Below are positions 50,194 through 58,832 of a stretch of DNA of 64,000 bases, piece by piece. This DNA is from Dietzia sp. JS16-p6b (GTDB lineage: Bacteria; Actinomycetota; Actinomycetes; Mycobacteriales; Mycobacteriaceae). The DNA is taken from assembly GCF_003052165.1 (NCBI RefSeq), contig NZ_CP024869.1, positions 3,444,001-3,508,000 of the forward strand, in the 5' to 3' direction. The notes under the pieces are model-generated. The model had not been told where the DNA came from, made no database searches, and saw only the letters and a program-made list of their open reading frames with translations. Within the stretch, counting starts at the first letter, position 1. Each line of letters opens with the position of its first letter. A program made the position numbers and the translations under genes.

Positions 50194-51684
50194 ATGACCA
50201 CCACGACCGACCACCCACGCGAACCCGACCCGCCCACTGCCGCCTCCCCCACCGCCGACCTGCCCACCGCCGGACCGCGCGACCCGCGCGTCGGTGGCCC
50301 ACTGAGGCAACTCATGCTCCGCCTCCACTTCTACGTCGGCCTGCTGGTCGGCCCGTTCCTGCTCATCGCCGCGGTGTCGGGCTTCTTCTACGCGCTGGCG
50401 CCGACGCTCGAGAAGGCGGTCTACGCCGATCAGTTGACCGCCGCCTCCTCGGCGCAGAACGTCGCACTGACCGACCAGATCACCACCGCACGCGCGGTTC
50501 ATCCCGATCTCGCGGTCTCGAGGATCGTGCCCGGGAGCGACGGGTCGACGACCAGGGTGTTGTTCACGGATGACTCACTACCGTCGGAATCGCACTCCCG
50601 CGTGGTCTTCGTCGACCCCTCCGACGGTGCCGTCCGCGGGGACACCGTCCAGTACGGGTCCGGCCAGGCGCTCCCTCTGCGCACCTGGCTGTCCGGCCTG
50701 CACCGCAGTCTGCACCTCGGCGAGGTCGGGCGCCTCTACTCCGAGCTGGCCGCCAGCTGGCTCGCCCCACTCGCCCTGGCGGGGTTGTACCTGTGGTGGG
50801 GCCGTACCCGCCGGGCCGACACCTCTCCGTTCAGGTCGGCCCCCGGCCTGGAGGGGCGGGCGCGCCTACGCTCCCGCCACGCCGTGCTGGGCACCTGGGC
50901 ACTGGTGGGCATGCTCGTGCTGTCGGCGACCGGTCTGACCTGGTCGGCCTACGCCGGGCAGCGCGTCTCCGACCTCCGCTCCGCCCTGGACTGGACCACG
51001 CCGACGCTGTCGGCCCACTCTCCTGAGACCTCCGACGCCATAACCCCTGTCGCCGCGTCCGCGAACGGACACGCGCATCACGGTTCCCATGGCGCTTCCC
51101 ATGGTTTCGGTTCCGAGGACGCCGCCGCCTGGACCCCGGAGGGAGCGCAGATCGCACTGGCCGGCGCCCGCTCAGCGGGTCTGACGGAACCCGTCCAGCT
51201 GGTCCCGCCCGCCGCCGAGGGTGACCCCTGGCGGGTCCAGGAGGCCCGGCGGTCCTGGACGCCCGGGCCCGACGCGGTGAGCATCGATCCCGCGACGGGC
51301 GGGGTGGTGCAGTCCATCCCGTTCTCCAGCTACCCCGTCGCCGCCAAACTCACCGACTGGGGCATCCGGCTCCACATGGGGTTCCTGTTCGGGGTGGCCA
51401 ATCAACTGCTGTTGGCGGCCGTCGCGGCGGCGGTCGTCGTCGTCACTCTCCGGGGGTACTCCCTGTGGTGGACGCGGCGACCCACCCGCACCCGCGGTCT
51501 GGCCCGGCCCCCCGTGCGGGGCGCGGCACTCGAACTTCTGCGCCGCCGCCCACTGGCGGTCCTGATCGGGGCGGCCGTGATCGCGGTCGCCGGATGGGCC
51601 GTCCCGCTCCTGGGGATCTCGCTGGCGGCGTTCCTCGTCCTGGATTCGCTGGCGGGGCTCGCCGCACGGCGGGCACGGGGCTGA
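50194..51684 (+). CDS. PepSY-associated transmembrane protein
   Basis: A 496-residue protein of the PepSY-TM type (PF03929). The first helix reads LMLRLHFYVGLLVGPFLLIA. After it come an extracellular PepSY domain, helices near 185-205 and 235-255 (SGLHRSLHLGEVGRLYSELA marks the conserved His-x-x-Leu), and a final helix pair near 405 and 460. A His-rich extracytoplasmic stretch (GHAHHGSHGASHG) lies near 290. Relatives act in siderophore or metal reduction and uptake. It is next to the His-rich membrane protein. Confidence 0.87.
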   Translation: MTTTTDHPREPDPPTAASPTADLPTAGPRDPRVGGPLRQLMLRLHFYVGLLVGPFLLIAAVSGFFYALAPTLEKAVYADQLTAASSAQNVALTDQITTARAVHPDLAVSRIVPGSDGSTTRVLFTDDSLPSESHSRVVFVDPSDGAVRGDTVQYGSGQALPLRTWLSGLHRSLHLGEVGRLYSELAASWLAPLALAGLYLWWGRTRRADTSPFRSAPGLEGRARLRSRHAVLGTWALVGMLVLSATGLTWSAYAGQRVSDLRSALDWTTPTLSAHSPETSDAITPVAASANGHAHHGSHGASHGFGSEDAAAWTPEGAQIALAGARSAGLTEPVQLVPPAAEGDPWRVQEARRSWTPGPDAVSIDPATGGVVQSIPFSSYPVAAKLTDWGIRLHMGFLFGVANQLLLAAVAAAVVVVTLRGYSLWWTRRPTRTRGLARPPVRGAALELLRRRPLAVLIGAAVIAVAGWAVPLLGISLAAFLVLDSLAGLAARRARG

Positions 51685-51748
51685 CCCACGCCGACGCCGA
51701 TTCGCCCCGTGGCGAGCGAAAGTCTGGTCACGGGGCGACTCGCGGGTC

Positions 51749-51754
51749 TAGATT
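51749..51754 (+). promoter_or_regulatory. -10 box of the carbonic anhydrase gene
   Basis: TAGATT ends seven bases before the ATG at 51761 and no ribosome-binding site is seen, consistent with a leaderless message. Confidence 0.5.
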
Positions 51755-51760
51755 GCGGCC

Positions 51761-52264
51761 ATGACAGTCACCGACGAGCTACTCGAGGCCGCCAGGGCCT
51801 ATGCGTCCGATTTCGACAAGGGCGGCCTGCCCATGCCGCCCGGCCGCAAGACCGCCGTGGTGGCGTGCATGGACGCCCGCCTCAATCCGTACGGACTGTT
51901 GGGTCTGTCCGAGGGTGACGCGCACGTGATCCGCAACGCCGGAGGCGTGGTCACCGACGACGTCCTGCGGTCGCTCACGATCAGCCAGCGGCTCCTGGGG
52001 ACCGAGGAGATCGTGCTGATCCACCACACCGACTGCGGCATGCTCACCTTCAGAGACGACGACTTCAAGGACCAGATCCAGGCCGACACCGGTCTGCGCC
52101 CGCGGTGGTCTCCGGAGGCGTTCGGCGACGTGGAAGGGGACGTCCGTCAGTCGCTCGCACGCGTCGAGGCGGATCCGTTCCTCCTGCACGCCTCCGCGGT
52201 CCGCGGCTTCGTCTACGACGTGGAGACCGGCGAGCTGCGCGAGGTCGCCCGCAGCCCGGAGTGA
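51761..52264 (+). CDS. canA: Beta-class carbonic anhydrase (Rv1284-like)
   Basis: A 167-residue protein. Zinc ligands and active residues lie in VVACMDARLN (Cys36, Asp38, Arg40) and LIHHTDCGML (His89 or 88, Cys92). The sequence closely follows mycobacterial Rv1284, including the HVIRNAGGVVTDDVLRSL block. It interconverts CO2 and bicarbonate in the cytosol. It has its own promoter and no functional link to its neighbours. Confidence 0.95.
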   Translation: MTVTDELLEAARAYASDFDKGGLPMPPGRKTAVVACMDARLNPYGLLGLSEGDAHVIRNAGGVVTDDVLRSLTISQRLLGTEEIVLIHHTDCGMLTFRDDDFKDQIQADTGLRPRWSPEAFGDVEGDVRQSLARVEADPFLLHASAVRGFVYDVETGELREVARSPE

Positions 52265-52442
52265 GGTCCGAGGGCCGCCCGCACCCTCAGGGCACGCGCA
52301 GGATCTGCACAGCTCGGTCTCATCACCATCGGTGGCGCGATGGCACTGTACTCACGGGGTGGCGCTGCTGGAATCAACGGTGATAAGTTCCTGCTCACCA
52401 ATTGCCCCCCCGGGGCCAACGCCGGAAGGGGCGCGGTCGAGC

Positions 52443-53699
52443 ATGGTTCACCACAGGATTCACCTCGGGAAGGCAGTGGGCGTCGTCGTCGCCGTGATCT
52501 GTCTGGCCATCGCCGCGGTGGTCTTCGCCGCGGGAGCGGCCGACGCCCAGGGCTCATCGCGGGACACGGGCAGCCTCGGGAGCCTGGCGGACACGGCCAG
52601 CCTCGGGAGCACGGGCAGCGCCGGGAGCCCGGGCGAGGACGCGAACCCGTTCTCGGTGAGTATGGGGGACGAGCACGCGTGCGCCGTCACGACTCTCGGC
52701 ACGGTCGCGTGCTGGGGCCGGAACTCGTACGGCTCGCTGGGCGGTGGACCCACCGTCGCCCCCGGCACCATCGTGGAGGTGGCCGACCTCGTGGACGTCA
52801 CCTCGGTGAGCGTGGGGGCCAACTTCTCCTGCGCGGTGACCCGTGCCGGGGAGGTCCGGTGCTGGGGTTCCAACTTCCTCGGACAGCTGGGGGACGGGAC
52901 GCGGACCGATCGGTACACCCCCGTGCCCGTTGACGGGCTCTCGCGTGCGATCGCCGTCAGCACCGGCAACGCCCACGCCTGTGCTCTGCTGGTCGACCGG
53001 ACGGTGGCGTGCTGGGGCGTGAACAACCTGGGACAGTTGGGGGACGGCACCACCGACACCCGGACGAGCCCGGTCCCCGTGGAGGGGCTGCGCACCGTGT
53101 CCTCGATCGATCTCGGACCCCTCCATTCGTGCGCTCGTCTCGAGGACGGCACCGCCCGATGCTGGGGCCGCAACGGGGAGGGGCAGTTGGGCGACGGCAC
53201 CACCGACAACAGGCTCACTCCGACGCCCGTGGCCGGCCTCGATGACGCGGCCTCGATCGCAGCGGGCAGCAACCACACGTGTGCGGCTCTGACGGACGGC
53301 GGTGCCCGCTGTTGGGGTCAGAACTACAACGGCGCTCTCGGCGACGGATCCACCACGGACCGCGTGGTGCCCGTGGCGGTGGACGGACTGTCGAACGTGG
53401 TCGCAGTGAGCGCGGGAGGCGCGCATTCCTGCGCGGTCCTCCGCGACGGTTCGGCGCGGTGTTGGGGTGCGAACTTCCTCGGCAACCTGGGCGACGGCAC
53501 CTTTGACGACAGCCTCGTCCCGGTACCCGTAGAAGACCTGGCCGGCGCGACGGGGATCAGCTCGTGGGGCTCGTCCACCTGCGCGATCCTGGATGACGAT
53601 TCCATCAGCTGCTGGGGCCTCAACCACTACGGCCAGTTGGGCGACGGCACGACGGAGAACCGCCCCGGTCCCGTCCAGGTGATGGGGCTCCCCCGGTAG
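52443..53699 (+). CDS. Secreted RCC1-repeat beta-propeller protein
   Basis: A 418-residue protein. A hydrophobic signal or anchor lies at about 10-35 and ends in ADAQ. A low-complexity stretch of Gly/Ser/Thr (GSLGSLADTASLGSTGSAGS) follows, then seven RCC1-type repeats, each with a Cys-x-W-G motif (for example CWGRNSYGSLGGG, CWGVNNLGQLGDG), forming a beta-propeller. Each repeat has a conserved cysteine pair (HACAV and CWG). Secreted bacterial RCC1 proteins are of unknown role, possibly carbohydrate or protein binding. The ATG at 52443 fits the signal peptide. Confidence 0.88.
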   Translation: MVHHRIHLGKAVGVVVAVICLAIAAVVFAAGAADAQGSSRDTGSLGSLADTASLGSTGSAGSPGEDANPFSVSMGDEHACAVTTLGTVACWGRNSYGSLGGGPTVAPGTIVEVADLVDVTSVSVGANFSCAVTRAGEVRCWGSNFLGQLGDGTRTDRYTPVPVDGLSRAIAVSTGNAHACALLVDRTVACWGVNNLGQLGDGTTDTRTSPVPVEGLRTVSSIDLGPLHSCARLEDGTARCWGRNGEGQLGDGTTDNRLTPTPVAGLDDAASIAAGSNHTCAALTDGGARCWGQNYNGALGDGSTTDRVVPVAVDGLSNVVAVSAGGAHSCAVLRDGSARCWGANFLGNLGDGTFDDSLVPVPVEDLAGATGISSWGSSTCAILDDDSISCWGLNHYGQLGDGTTENRPGPVQVMGLPR

Positions 53700-53813
53700 G
53701 GACGAGCCCGGCCGGTCACGGTTCCGACTCACCTCTGGTGTGTCGTACCTCACCCTGATACGGATGAGACACCTCCTCTTTCCCGAGGAGCGCCCCGACA
53801 AGGGAGGCACGCC

Positions 53814-54791
53814 ATGTGCACCGGTCTCAGCCACACCACGAGGGACCACTACTTCGGCAGGAACCTCGACCTCGAGTACTCCTACCACGAGAAGGTCACC
53901 ATCACGCCCCGGAACTTCCCGTTCGAGTTCCGGCGGCTCCCCCCGCTACCCACCCACCACGCCATCATCGGGATGGCCACCACCGCTGACGGGTTCCCCC
54001 TGTACTACGACGGGACCAACGACCGGGGTCTGAGCATGGCGGGGCTCAACTTCCCCGGGAACGCGGACTACAAACCCGAGGCCCCGGGCAAGGCGAACGT
54101 CGCGCCGTTCGAGTTCATCCCCTGGGTTCTGGGCCAGTTCGACACGGTCGATCAGGTCGAGACCGCGCTGTCGGATGTGAACCTCGTGGACATCCCGTTC
54201 AGCTCCGAGTTCCCCCAGTCACCGTTGCACTGGATCATCTCGGATCGTCACAGGTCCCTCACCGTGGAGAGCGTGGCCTCCGGTCTGCGCGTCTACGACA
54301 ATCCGTACGGCGTGCTGACCAACAACCCGACCTTCGACATCCAGAGCTTCGGGCTGAACGACTACATGCATCTGTCGACGACCCCGCCCGAGAACCGCTT
54401 CTCCGAGCGGCTCGAGTTCGACACCTACAGCCGGGGGATGGGGGCCATCGGTCTGCCCGGCGACCTGTCCTCGTCCTCGCGGTTCGCCAAGGCCGTCTTC
54501 ACCAAGATGAACTCGGTCTCCGGGACGTCCGAGTCGGAATCCCTCAGCCAGTTCTTCCACATCCTCGGATCTGTCGCTCAGCAGCGCGGATGCGTGCAGG
54601 TCGGCGGCGACGACTCATACGAGATCACCATCTACTCGTCCTGCTGCAACGCCGACACCGGCGTCTACTACTACACCACCTACGAGAACAGTCAGATCAC
54701 CGGCGTCGACATGCACGCAGCGGATCTCGACTCCGACGCCATTGTTGACTATCCCCTGGTGACGGGCCAGCAGATCGCCATGCAGAACTGA
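53814..54791 (+). CDS. bsh: Bile salt hydrolase / choloylglycine hydrolase family acylase
   Basis: A 325-residue Ntn hydrolase. The initiator Met precedes Cys2 (MCTGL), the catalytic nucleophile. The other active-site residues are in place: Arg16 and Asp19 (GRNLD), Asn79 (AGLNFP), Asn170 (VLTNNPTF) and Arg223 (SSRFAKAVF). Spacing and blocks such as GMGAIGLPGD and YYYTTYENSQI follow the Clostridium perfringens enzyme. It could hydrolyse conjugated bile salts or penicillin V-like or N-acyl homoserine lactone substrates. GGGAGG precedes the ATG. It is less G+C-rich than its neighbours. Confidence 0.9.
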   Translation: MCTGLSHTTRDHYFGRNLDLEYSYHEKVTITPRNFPFEFRRLPPLPTHHAIIGMATTADGFPLYYDGTNDRGLSMAGLNFPGNADYKPEAPGKANVAPFEFIPWVLGQFDTVDQVETALSDVNLVDIPFSSEFPQSPLHWIISDRHRSLTVESVASGLRVYDNPYGVLTNNPTFDIQSFGLNDYMHLSTTPPENRFSERLEFDTYSRGMGAIGLPGDLSSSSRFAKAVFTKMNSVSGTSESESLSQFFHILGSVAQQRGCVQVGGDDSYEITIYSSCCNADTGVYYYTTYENSQITGVDMHAADLDSDAIVDYPLVTGQQIAMQN

Positions 54792-54915
54792 GCGCTCGCC
54801 GTCTCCGCGTCTTCTCAGCGAACCCTTCTAGGCTCCGACCCGCGGTGTCACGCAGGTGACGACGACACGGGTGTGACGCGCGGCCTGACGGGGTCCGCGG
54901 TGGAGGTGGGCGGCG

Positions 54916-56271
54916 ATGCAGCAGCTACTCGGTGTGTCTCTTCTGGACACGCCGGCGTCGGCGACCCTGTGGGTACTCGTGGTGGTCGGCTTCGCGGGGC
55001 TGGCGGTCGCCGGCTCCACGGGCGTCAGGAGCGGCACCCGGGACCGACGCCGGTGGTGGAGGCGAACCCTGCCCTCGTGCGCGATCGCCGCCGCACTGGC
55101 GACCGCGACCGGCGGGTTCCTGGTAGAGGGGGTGTTCAAACCCATCCCGGACGCCATCCCTCGAACGGTGTACGTCTGGATCGCCGTGGCCCTGCTGGCG
55201 GTGATGCTCGCCGTGTCCTGTCTGGTCGGCGGGAGGACCCGCCGACGCCCATGGCGGGTGGCCGGGGTGCTGCTCACCACGGTGGCCGTGCTCCTCGGCG
55301 CCGGCGGCCACGTCAACCGCATGTACGCCGAGTTCCCCACCCTCGGCACCCTGATCGGGATTCCGGACCACCGGACCGTCCCCCTCGCCGACGTCCTCGG
55401 GTCCGATCCGACGGCCGTCGGCGACGACCTCCCGCCCGGGACCGCCGTGGAGGACGTGTGGACGCCCCCCGAGAACATGCCGACGAGCGGGGCGATCACC
55501 GAAGCGCCGATCCCCGGGACCACGTCGGGATTCGCGGCGCGGCCCGCGCAGATCTATCTGCCGCCGGCGTACTTCGCGCAGCCTCGCCCCCTCCTTCCGG
55601 TCCTCGTCCTGCTCGCCGGCCAGCCCGGCACCCCCGAGGACTGGGTGGTCTCCGGGAGGTTGCCGGTGATCGCGGACGCGTTCGCATCGCAGCATGCCGG
55701 GCTGGCCCCTGTCGTGGTGGTGGCCGATCCCCTCGGGGAATCGCTGAGCAACACACTGTGCGTGGATTCGCCCCGGGGCAACTCCCGGACCTACCTGACC
55801 GTCGACGTCCCGAGGTGGATCCACGAGAACCTGCAGGTCGCTTCCGGTCCGATGTCGATGGCGATCGGTGGGCTGTCCTTCGGCGGAACCTGCGCACTCC
55901 AGACGGCCCTGTCCGACCCGGACGTCTTCCCGACCTTCCTCGACATGTCGGGGCAGCCGGAGCCGACCATAGGAACCCGAGCCGACACCGTCGAGCAGTT
56001 CTTCGGCGGAGACGAGGCGGCGTTCCGCCGGAACAACCCCGCCGACCTGATGGCGACACGGCGCTTCCCCGGGATGGCCGGAGCGTTCGTCTACGGTTCC
56101 ACCGACACCGAGTACGGCCCGGCGGCCCGGGAACTCTACTCAGCGGCGGTGGCCGCCGGTATCGATGCCCACCTCACCGAACTGCCCGGCGGTCACAGCT
56201 ACGCCGTGTGGTCCGCAGGGCTCGAGCGCGAACTACCCTGGCTCGCCCGGAGAACGGGGCTCATCCGATGA
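54916..56271 (+). CDS. Membrane-anchored esterase (PF00756 type), partner of the lipid synthase
   Basis: A 451-residue protein. Four hydrophobic segments (about 17-36, 55-72, 86-104, 115-132) precede an extracytoplasmic esterase domain from about 200. The nucleophile elbow IGGLSFGG carries Ser321, and a C-terminal His lies in LPGGHSYAVW. Its stop overlaps the ATG of the downstream aminoacyl-lipid synthase by four bases. In C. glutamicum a putative esterase encoded upstream of an aminoacyl-PG synthase homologue is needed with it to make alanyl-PG, so this gene probably works with the next one. Confidence 0.82.
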   Translation: MQQLLGVSLLDTPASATLWVLVVVGFAGLAVAGSTGVRSGTRDRRRWWRRTLPSCAIAAALATATGGFLVEGVFKPIPDAIPRTVYVWIAVALLAVMLAVSCLVGGRTRRRPWRVAGVLLTTVAVLLGAGGHVNRMYAEFPTLGTLIGIPDHRTVPLADVLGSDPTAVGDDLPPGTAVEDVWTPPENMPTSGAITEAPIPGTTSGFAARPAQIYLPPAYFAQPRPLLPVLVLLAGQPGTPEDWVVSGRLPVIADAFASQHAGLAPVVVVADPLGESLSNTLCVDSPRGNSRTYLTVDVPRWIHENLQVASGPMSMAIGGLSFGGTCALQTALSDPDVFPTFLDMSGQPEPTIGTRADTVEQFFGGDEAAFRRNNPADLMATRRFPGMAGAFVYGSTDTEYGPAARELYSAAVAAGIDAHLTELPGGHSYAVWSAGLERELPWLARRTGLIR

Positions 56272-58832
56272 GAACGACGGTCTCCACCGCGCGCCGGTAC
56301 GCGGCCCGGGCATGGTCGACCTCTCCGGTCACCATCACACTGCTCGCCGTGATGTGGGTGGTGGCCGCGGTGACCGGCACGGCGACCTTCGGCCCGGGCC
56401 CCGAGTGGCTCGACCGGGTCGCGGCGGGGTCCGCGTCGCTCGGACACGGCCACCTCTGGACCCTCATCACGTCCGGGCTGTTCGTCTCCGGCCTCGGCGG
56501 TCTCCTCGCCTCCACGGCGCTACTGCTGGTGGCGGGGCCGGTCGCCGAGCGACTCCTGGGCGGGGCCCGCCTGCTGGCCGTGGCCCTCATCTCTCAAGTC
56601 GCGGGCGTTCTCGGCGGTGTCGGTCGCGACCTGCTGGTCGGCGTCCTGTCCCACGGGGACGGGGGGTCGACGACGGCCCACCCGCACTCGTGGGTCGACC
56701 CGCTGCCGTGGATCCTCGGGGTCCTGCTGGCCGCGACGGGCCGGATGCCGACACTGTGGCGACGCCGGATCCGCGCGGTGGTCCTGGCCGCTCTCGTCAC
56801 GCTCCTGCTGTTCGCCGGGCATCCCCAGGATGCGGTCCGGTTGTCCGGGGCACTGGCCGGACTCGCCGTCGGCGCCCTGCAGGCGAGGGGCCGCCACCAC
56901 ACCCCGCTGCTCGGCGGATCGGTCCGGGAGACACGCACCCTCGTGGCCCTGGTGGTGGCGGCCACCGTCCTGGGACCCCTCGTCGTCTCCCTCTCCTCAG
57001 GCGCGGTCGGGCCCCTGGCGCCACTGAGCCAACTCGTCCGCGAGGTGCCGTACACCCCGGCGCAGGTCGCGGAGCTGTGCGACGCCGCGCCGGGCGGGAT
57101 CGACTGCTGGAACGCCAGACAGCTTCTCCGCCTGACCGGGGTCGGCCCCCTCGCCCTCACCCTCATGCCGTCCGTGCTCATCCTCGTCCTGGCCGACGGG
57201 CTTCGACGCGGCAGGCGCGCCGCGCGCTGGTGGGCGCTGGCCGCGTACGGTACCCAGCTCGCCGCCTCGGTCGCTCTGCTCGTCACCGGCCCGATCGAGG
57301 GCGGGCACGGACGACGCCAACTGATCTTCGGGGCCGCTCCACACGCGCTCACGGTCTGGGTGGTCTCCCCGTTGGTCGTCCTGGCCGCGGTTCTGCTCAC
57401 CCTGACGTTCACCGGCCGGTTCTTCCGCATGCGGGCGAGCCGCCGTGCGGTCAGACGGGCGACCCTGTCGATCGCGGCGGTGGTGCTCGGCGGGTTCGTC
57501 GCGTTCGTCGGTCTCGGCGCGGTGGTTACCGAGGGCGTCGCGGCCTCGGGCCTGTCCGATCCGTCGATCGCCGAGCTCGCCGGCGACTATCCGGCCCGCC
57601 TCATCCCTCCCGCGTACCTGGGCCTGTTCGGACCGACCCTGCTCCCCGTCTCCGACGCGGCGACGGCGCTGTTCGAGTGGATCGGGGTCGCCGTCTGGGC
57701 CGGGGTCATCGTGATCCTGTGGCGCCTGCTGCGGGCGCGCCGGAGAGACGAGGACCCGGCGGCGCACGAGCGCCTGCGGGAGCTGCTGCACACTCCGGGC
57801 GGGTCCTCGCTGTCGTGGATGACGACCTGGGACGGAAATGAGTACTGGTTCACCAGCCAGCACCCGCCGGGCCGCCCGTCCGTGGTGGCCTTCCGGGTGG
57901 TGGGCCGGGTCGCACTGACCACCGGAGGCCCGGTCGGGCCACCGGACCAGGCCGGACCCGCGGCGTTGGAGTTCGCCGAACACTGTGCCCTCCAGGGCCT
58001 GGCTCCCTGTTTCTACTCCGTCGACGACGAGCTGGCGGCGGCGCTGCGGGCGGCGGGATGGTCCTCGGTCCAGGTGGCCGAGGAGACAGTGATCCCTCTG
58101 CCCGACCTGGCGTTCACCGGCAAGCGGTTCCAGGACGTCCGCACCGCCCTGAACCGGGCGCGAAAGGAACAGGTGACGGCCACGTGGACGACCTTCGCTG
58201 AGGCCCCCTTGACGCTGACCCAGCAGATCGTGGCGATCTCCGAGGAATGGGTGGCCGACAAGGGCCTGCCCGAGATGGGTTTCACCCTCGGCGGGATCGA
58301 CGAGCTCCGCGATCCCGAGGTGCGCCTGCTGCTGGCCGTCGACGGGGACGACGTGGTCCACGGGGTGACGTCGTGGCTGCCCGTCTACCGAGAGGGCGTT
58401 GCCGTGGGACTCACCTTGGACTTCATGCGCCGCCGGACCGGCGGCTTCCGGCCGACGACCGAGTTCCTCATCGCCTCTGCCGCGCTCACCGCCAAGGAGG
58501 AGGGCCTGGAGTTCCTCAGCCTGTCCGGGGCACCGCTGGGTCACGGCCGGCGTGAACCCGGAGACGGCGCACCGACCGCGAAGCAGGACGCCACCGCGCT
58601 CTCGGCCGCCCTGGACCGCGTGGGAGAGACACTCGAGCCCGTCTACGGGTTCCGCTCACTCCTCGCCTTCAAGGCCAAGTTCCACCCGGAGTACCGCCCT
58701 CTACATCTGTGCTACCCGGATGCGGCGACCCTCCCGGCGATCGGCGTCGCGGTGGGACGGGCCTACCTCCCGAAGGTGGGACTCGGCCAGGGAGCCCGCC
58801 TCGTGGCCACGCTGAGGCGGGCCCGCCGCTGA
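56268..58832 (+). CDS. Aminoacyl-lipid synthase homologue (DUF2156 / LPG_synthase_C), esterase-coupled
   Basis: An 854-residue protein. The first about 480 residues hold some 10-12 hydrophobic segments, more than the other copy in this window. The DUF2156 domain covers about 500-840: SSLSWMTTWDGNEYWF, IPLPDLAFTGKRFQDVRTAL, EWVADKGLPEMGFTLGG, FLSLSGAPLGHGR and EPVYGFRSLLAFKAKFHP. By homology it transfers an amino acid, likely alanine, from tRNA to diacylglycerol or PG. The ATG overlaps the upstream esterase stop. Its 3' end overlaps the convergent ATPase frame by 164 bases. Confidence 0.85.
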   Translation: MRTTVSTARRYAARAWSTSPVTITLLAVMWVVAAVTGTATFGPGPEWLDRVAAGSASLGHGHLWTLITSGLFVSGLGGLLASTALLLVAGPVAERLLGGARLLAVALISQVAGVLGGVGRDLLVGVLSHGDGGSTTAHPHSWVDPLPWILGVLLAATGRMPTLWRRRIRAVVLAALVTLLLFAGHPQDAVRLSGALAGLAVGALQARGRHHTPLLGGSVRETRTLVALVVAATVLGPLVVSLSSGAVGPLAPLSQLVREVPYTPAQVAELCDAAPGGIDCWNARQLLRLTGVGPLALTLMPSVLILVLADGLRRGRRAARWWALAAYGTQLAASVALLVTGPIEGGHGRRQLIFGAAPHALTVWVVSPLVVLAAVLLTLTFTGRFFRMRASRRAVRRATLSIAAVVLGGFVAFVGLGAVVTEGVAASGLSDPSIAELAGDYPARLIPPAYLGLFGPTLLPVSDAATALFEWIGVAVWAGVIVILWRLLRARRRDEDPAAHERLRELLHTPGGSSLSWMTTWDGNEYWFTSQHPPGRPSVVAFRVVGRVALTTGGPVGPPDQAGPAALEFAEHCALQGLAPCFYSVDDELAAALRAAGWSSVQVAEETVIPLPDLAFTGKRFQDVRTALNRARKEQVTATWTTFAEAPLTLTQQIVAISEEWVADKGLPEMGFTLGGIDELRDPEVRLLLAVDGDDVVHGVTSWLPVYREGVAVGLTLDFMRRRTGGFRPTTEFLIASAALTAKEEGLEFLSLSGAPLGHGRREPGDGAPTAKQDATALSAALDRVGETLEPVYGFRSLLAFKAKFHPEYRPLHLCYPDAATLPAIGVAVGRAYLPKVGLGQGARLVATLRRARR

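Noticed and set aside
54873-56267. Upstream in-frame extension of the 56268 synthase gene
   Set aside because: The extension runs through the esterase gene in another frame. The ATGA overlap at 56268 and the first membrane helix fix the true start.
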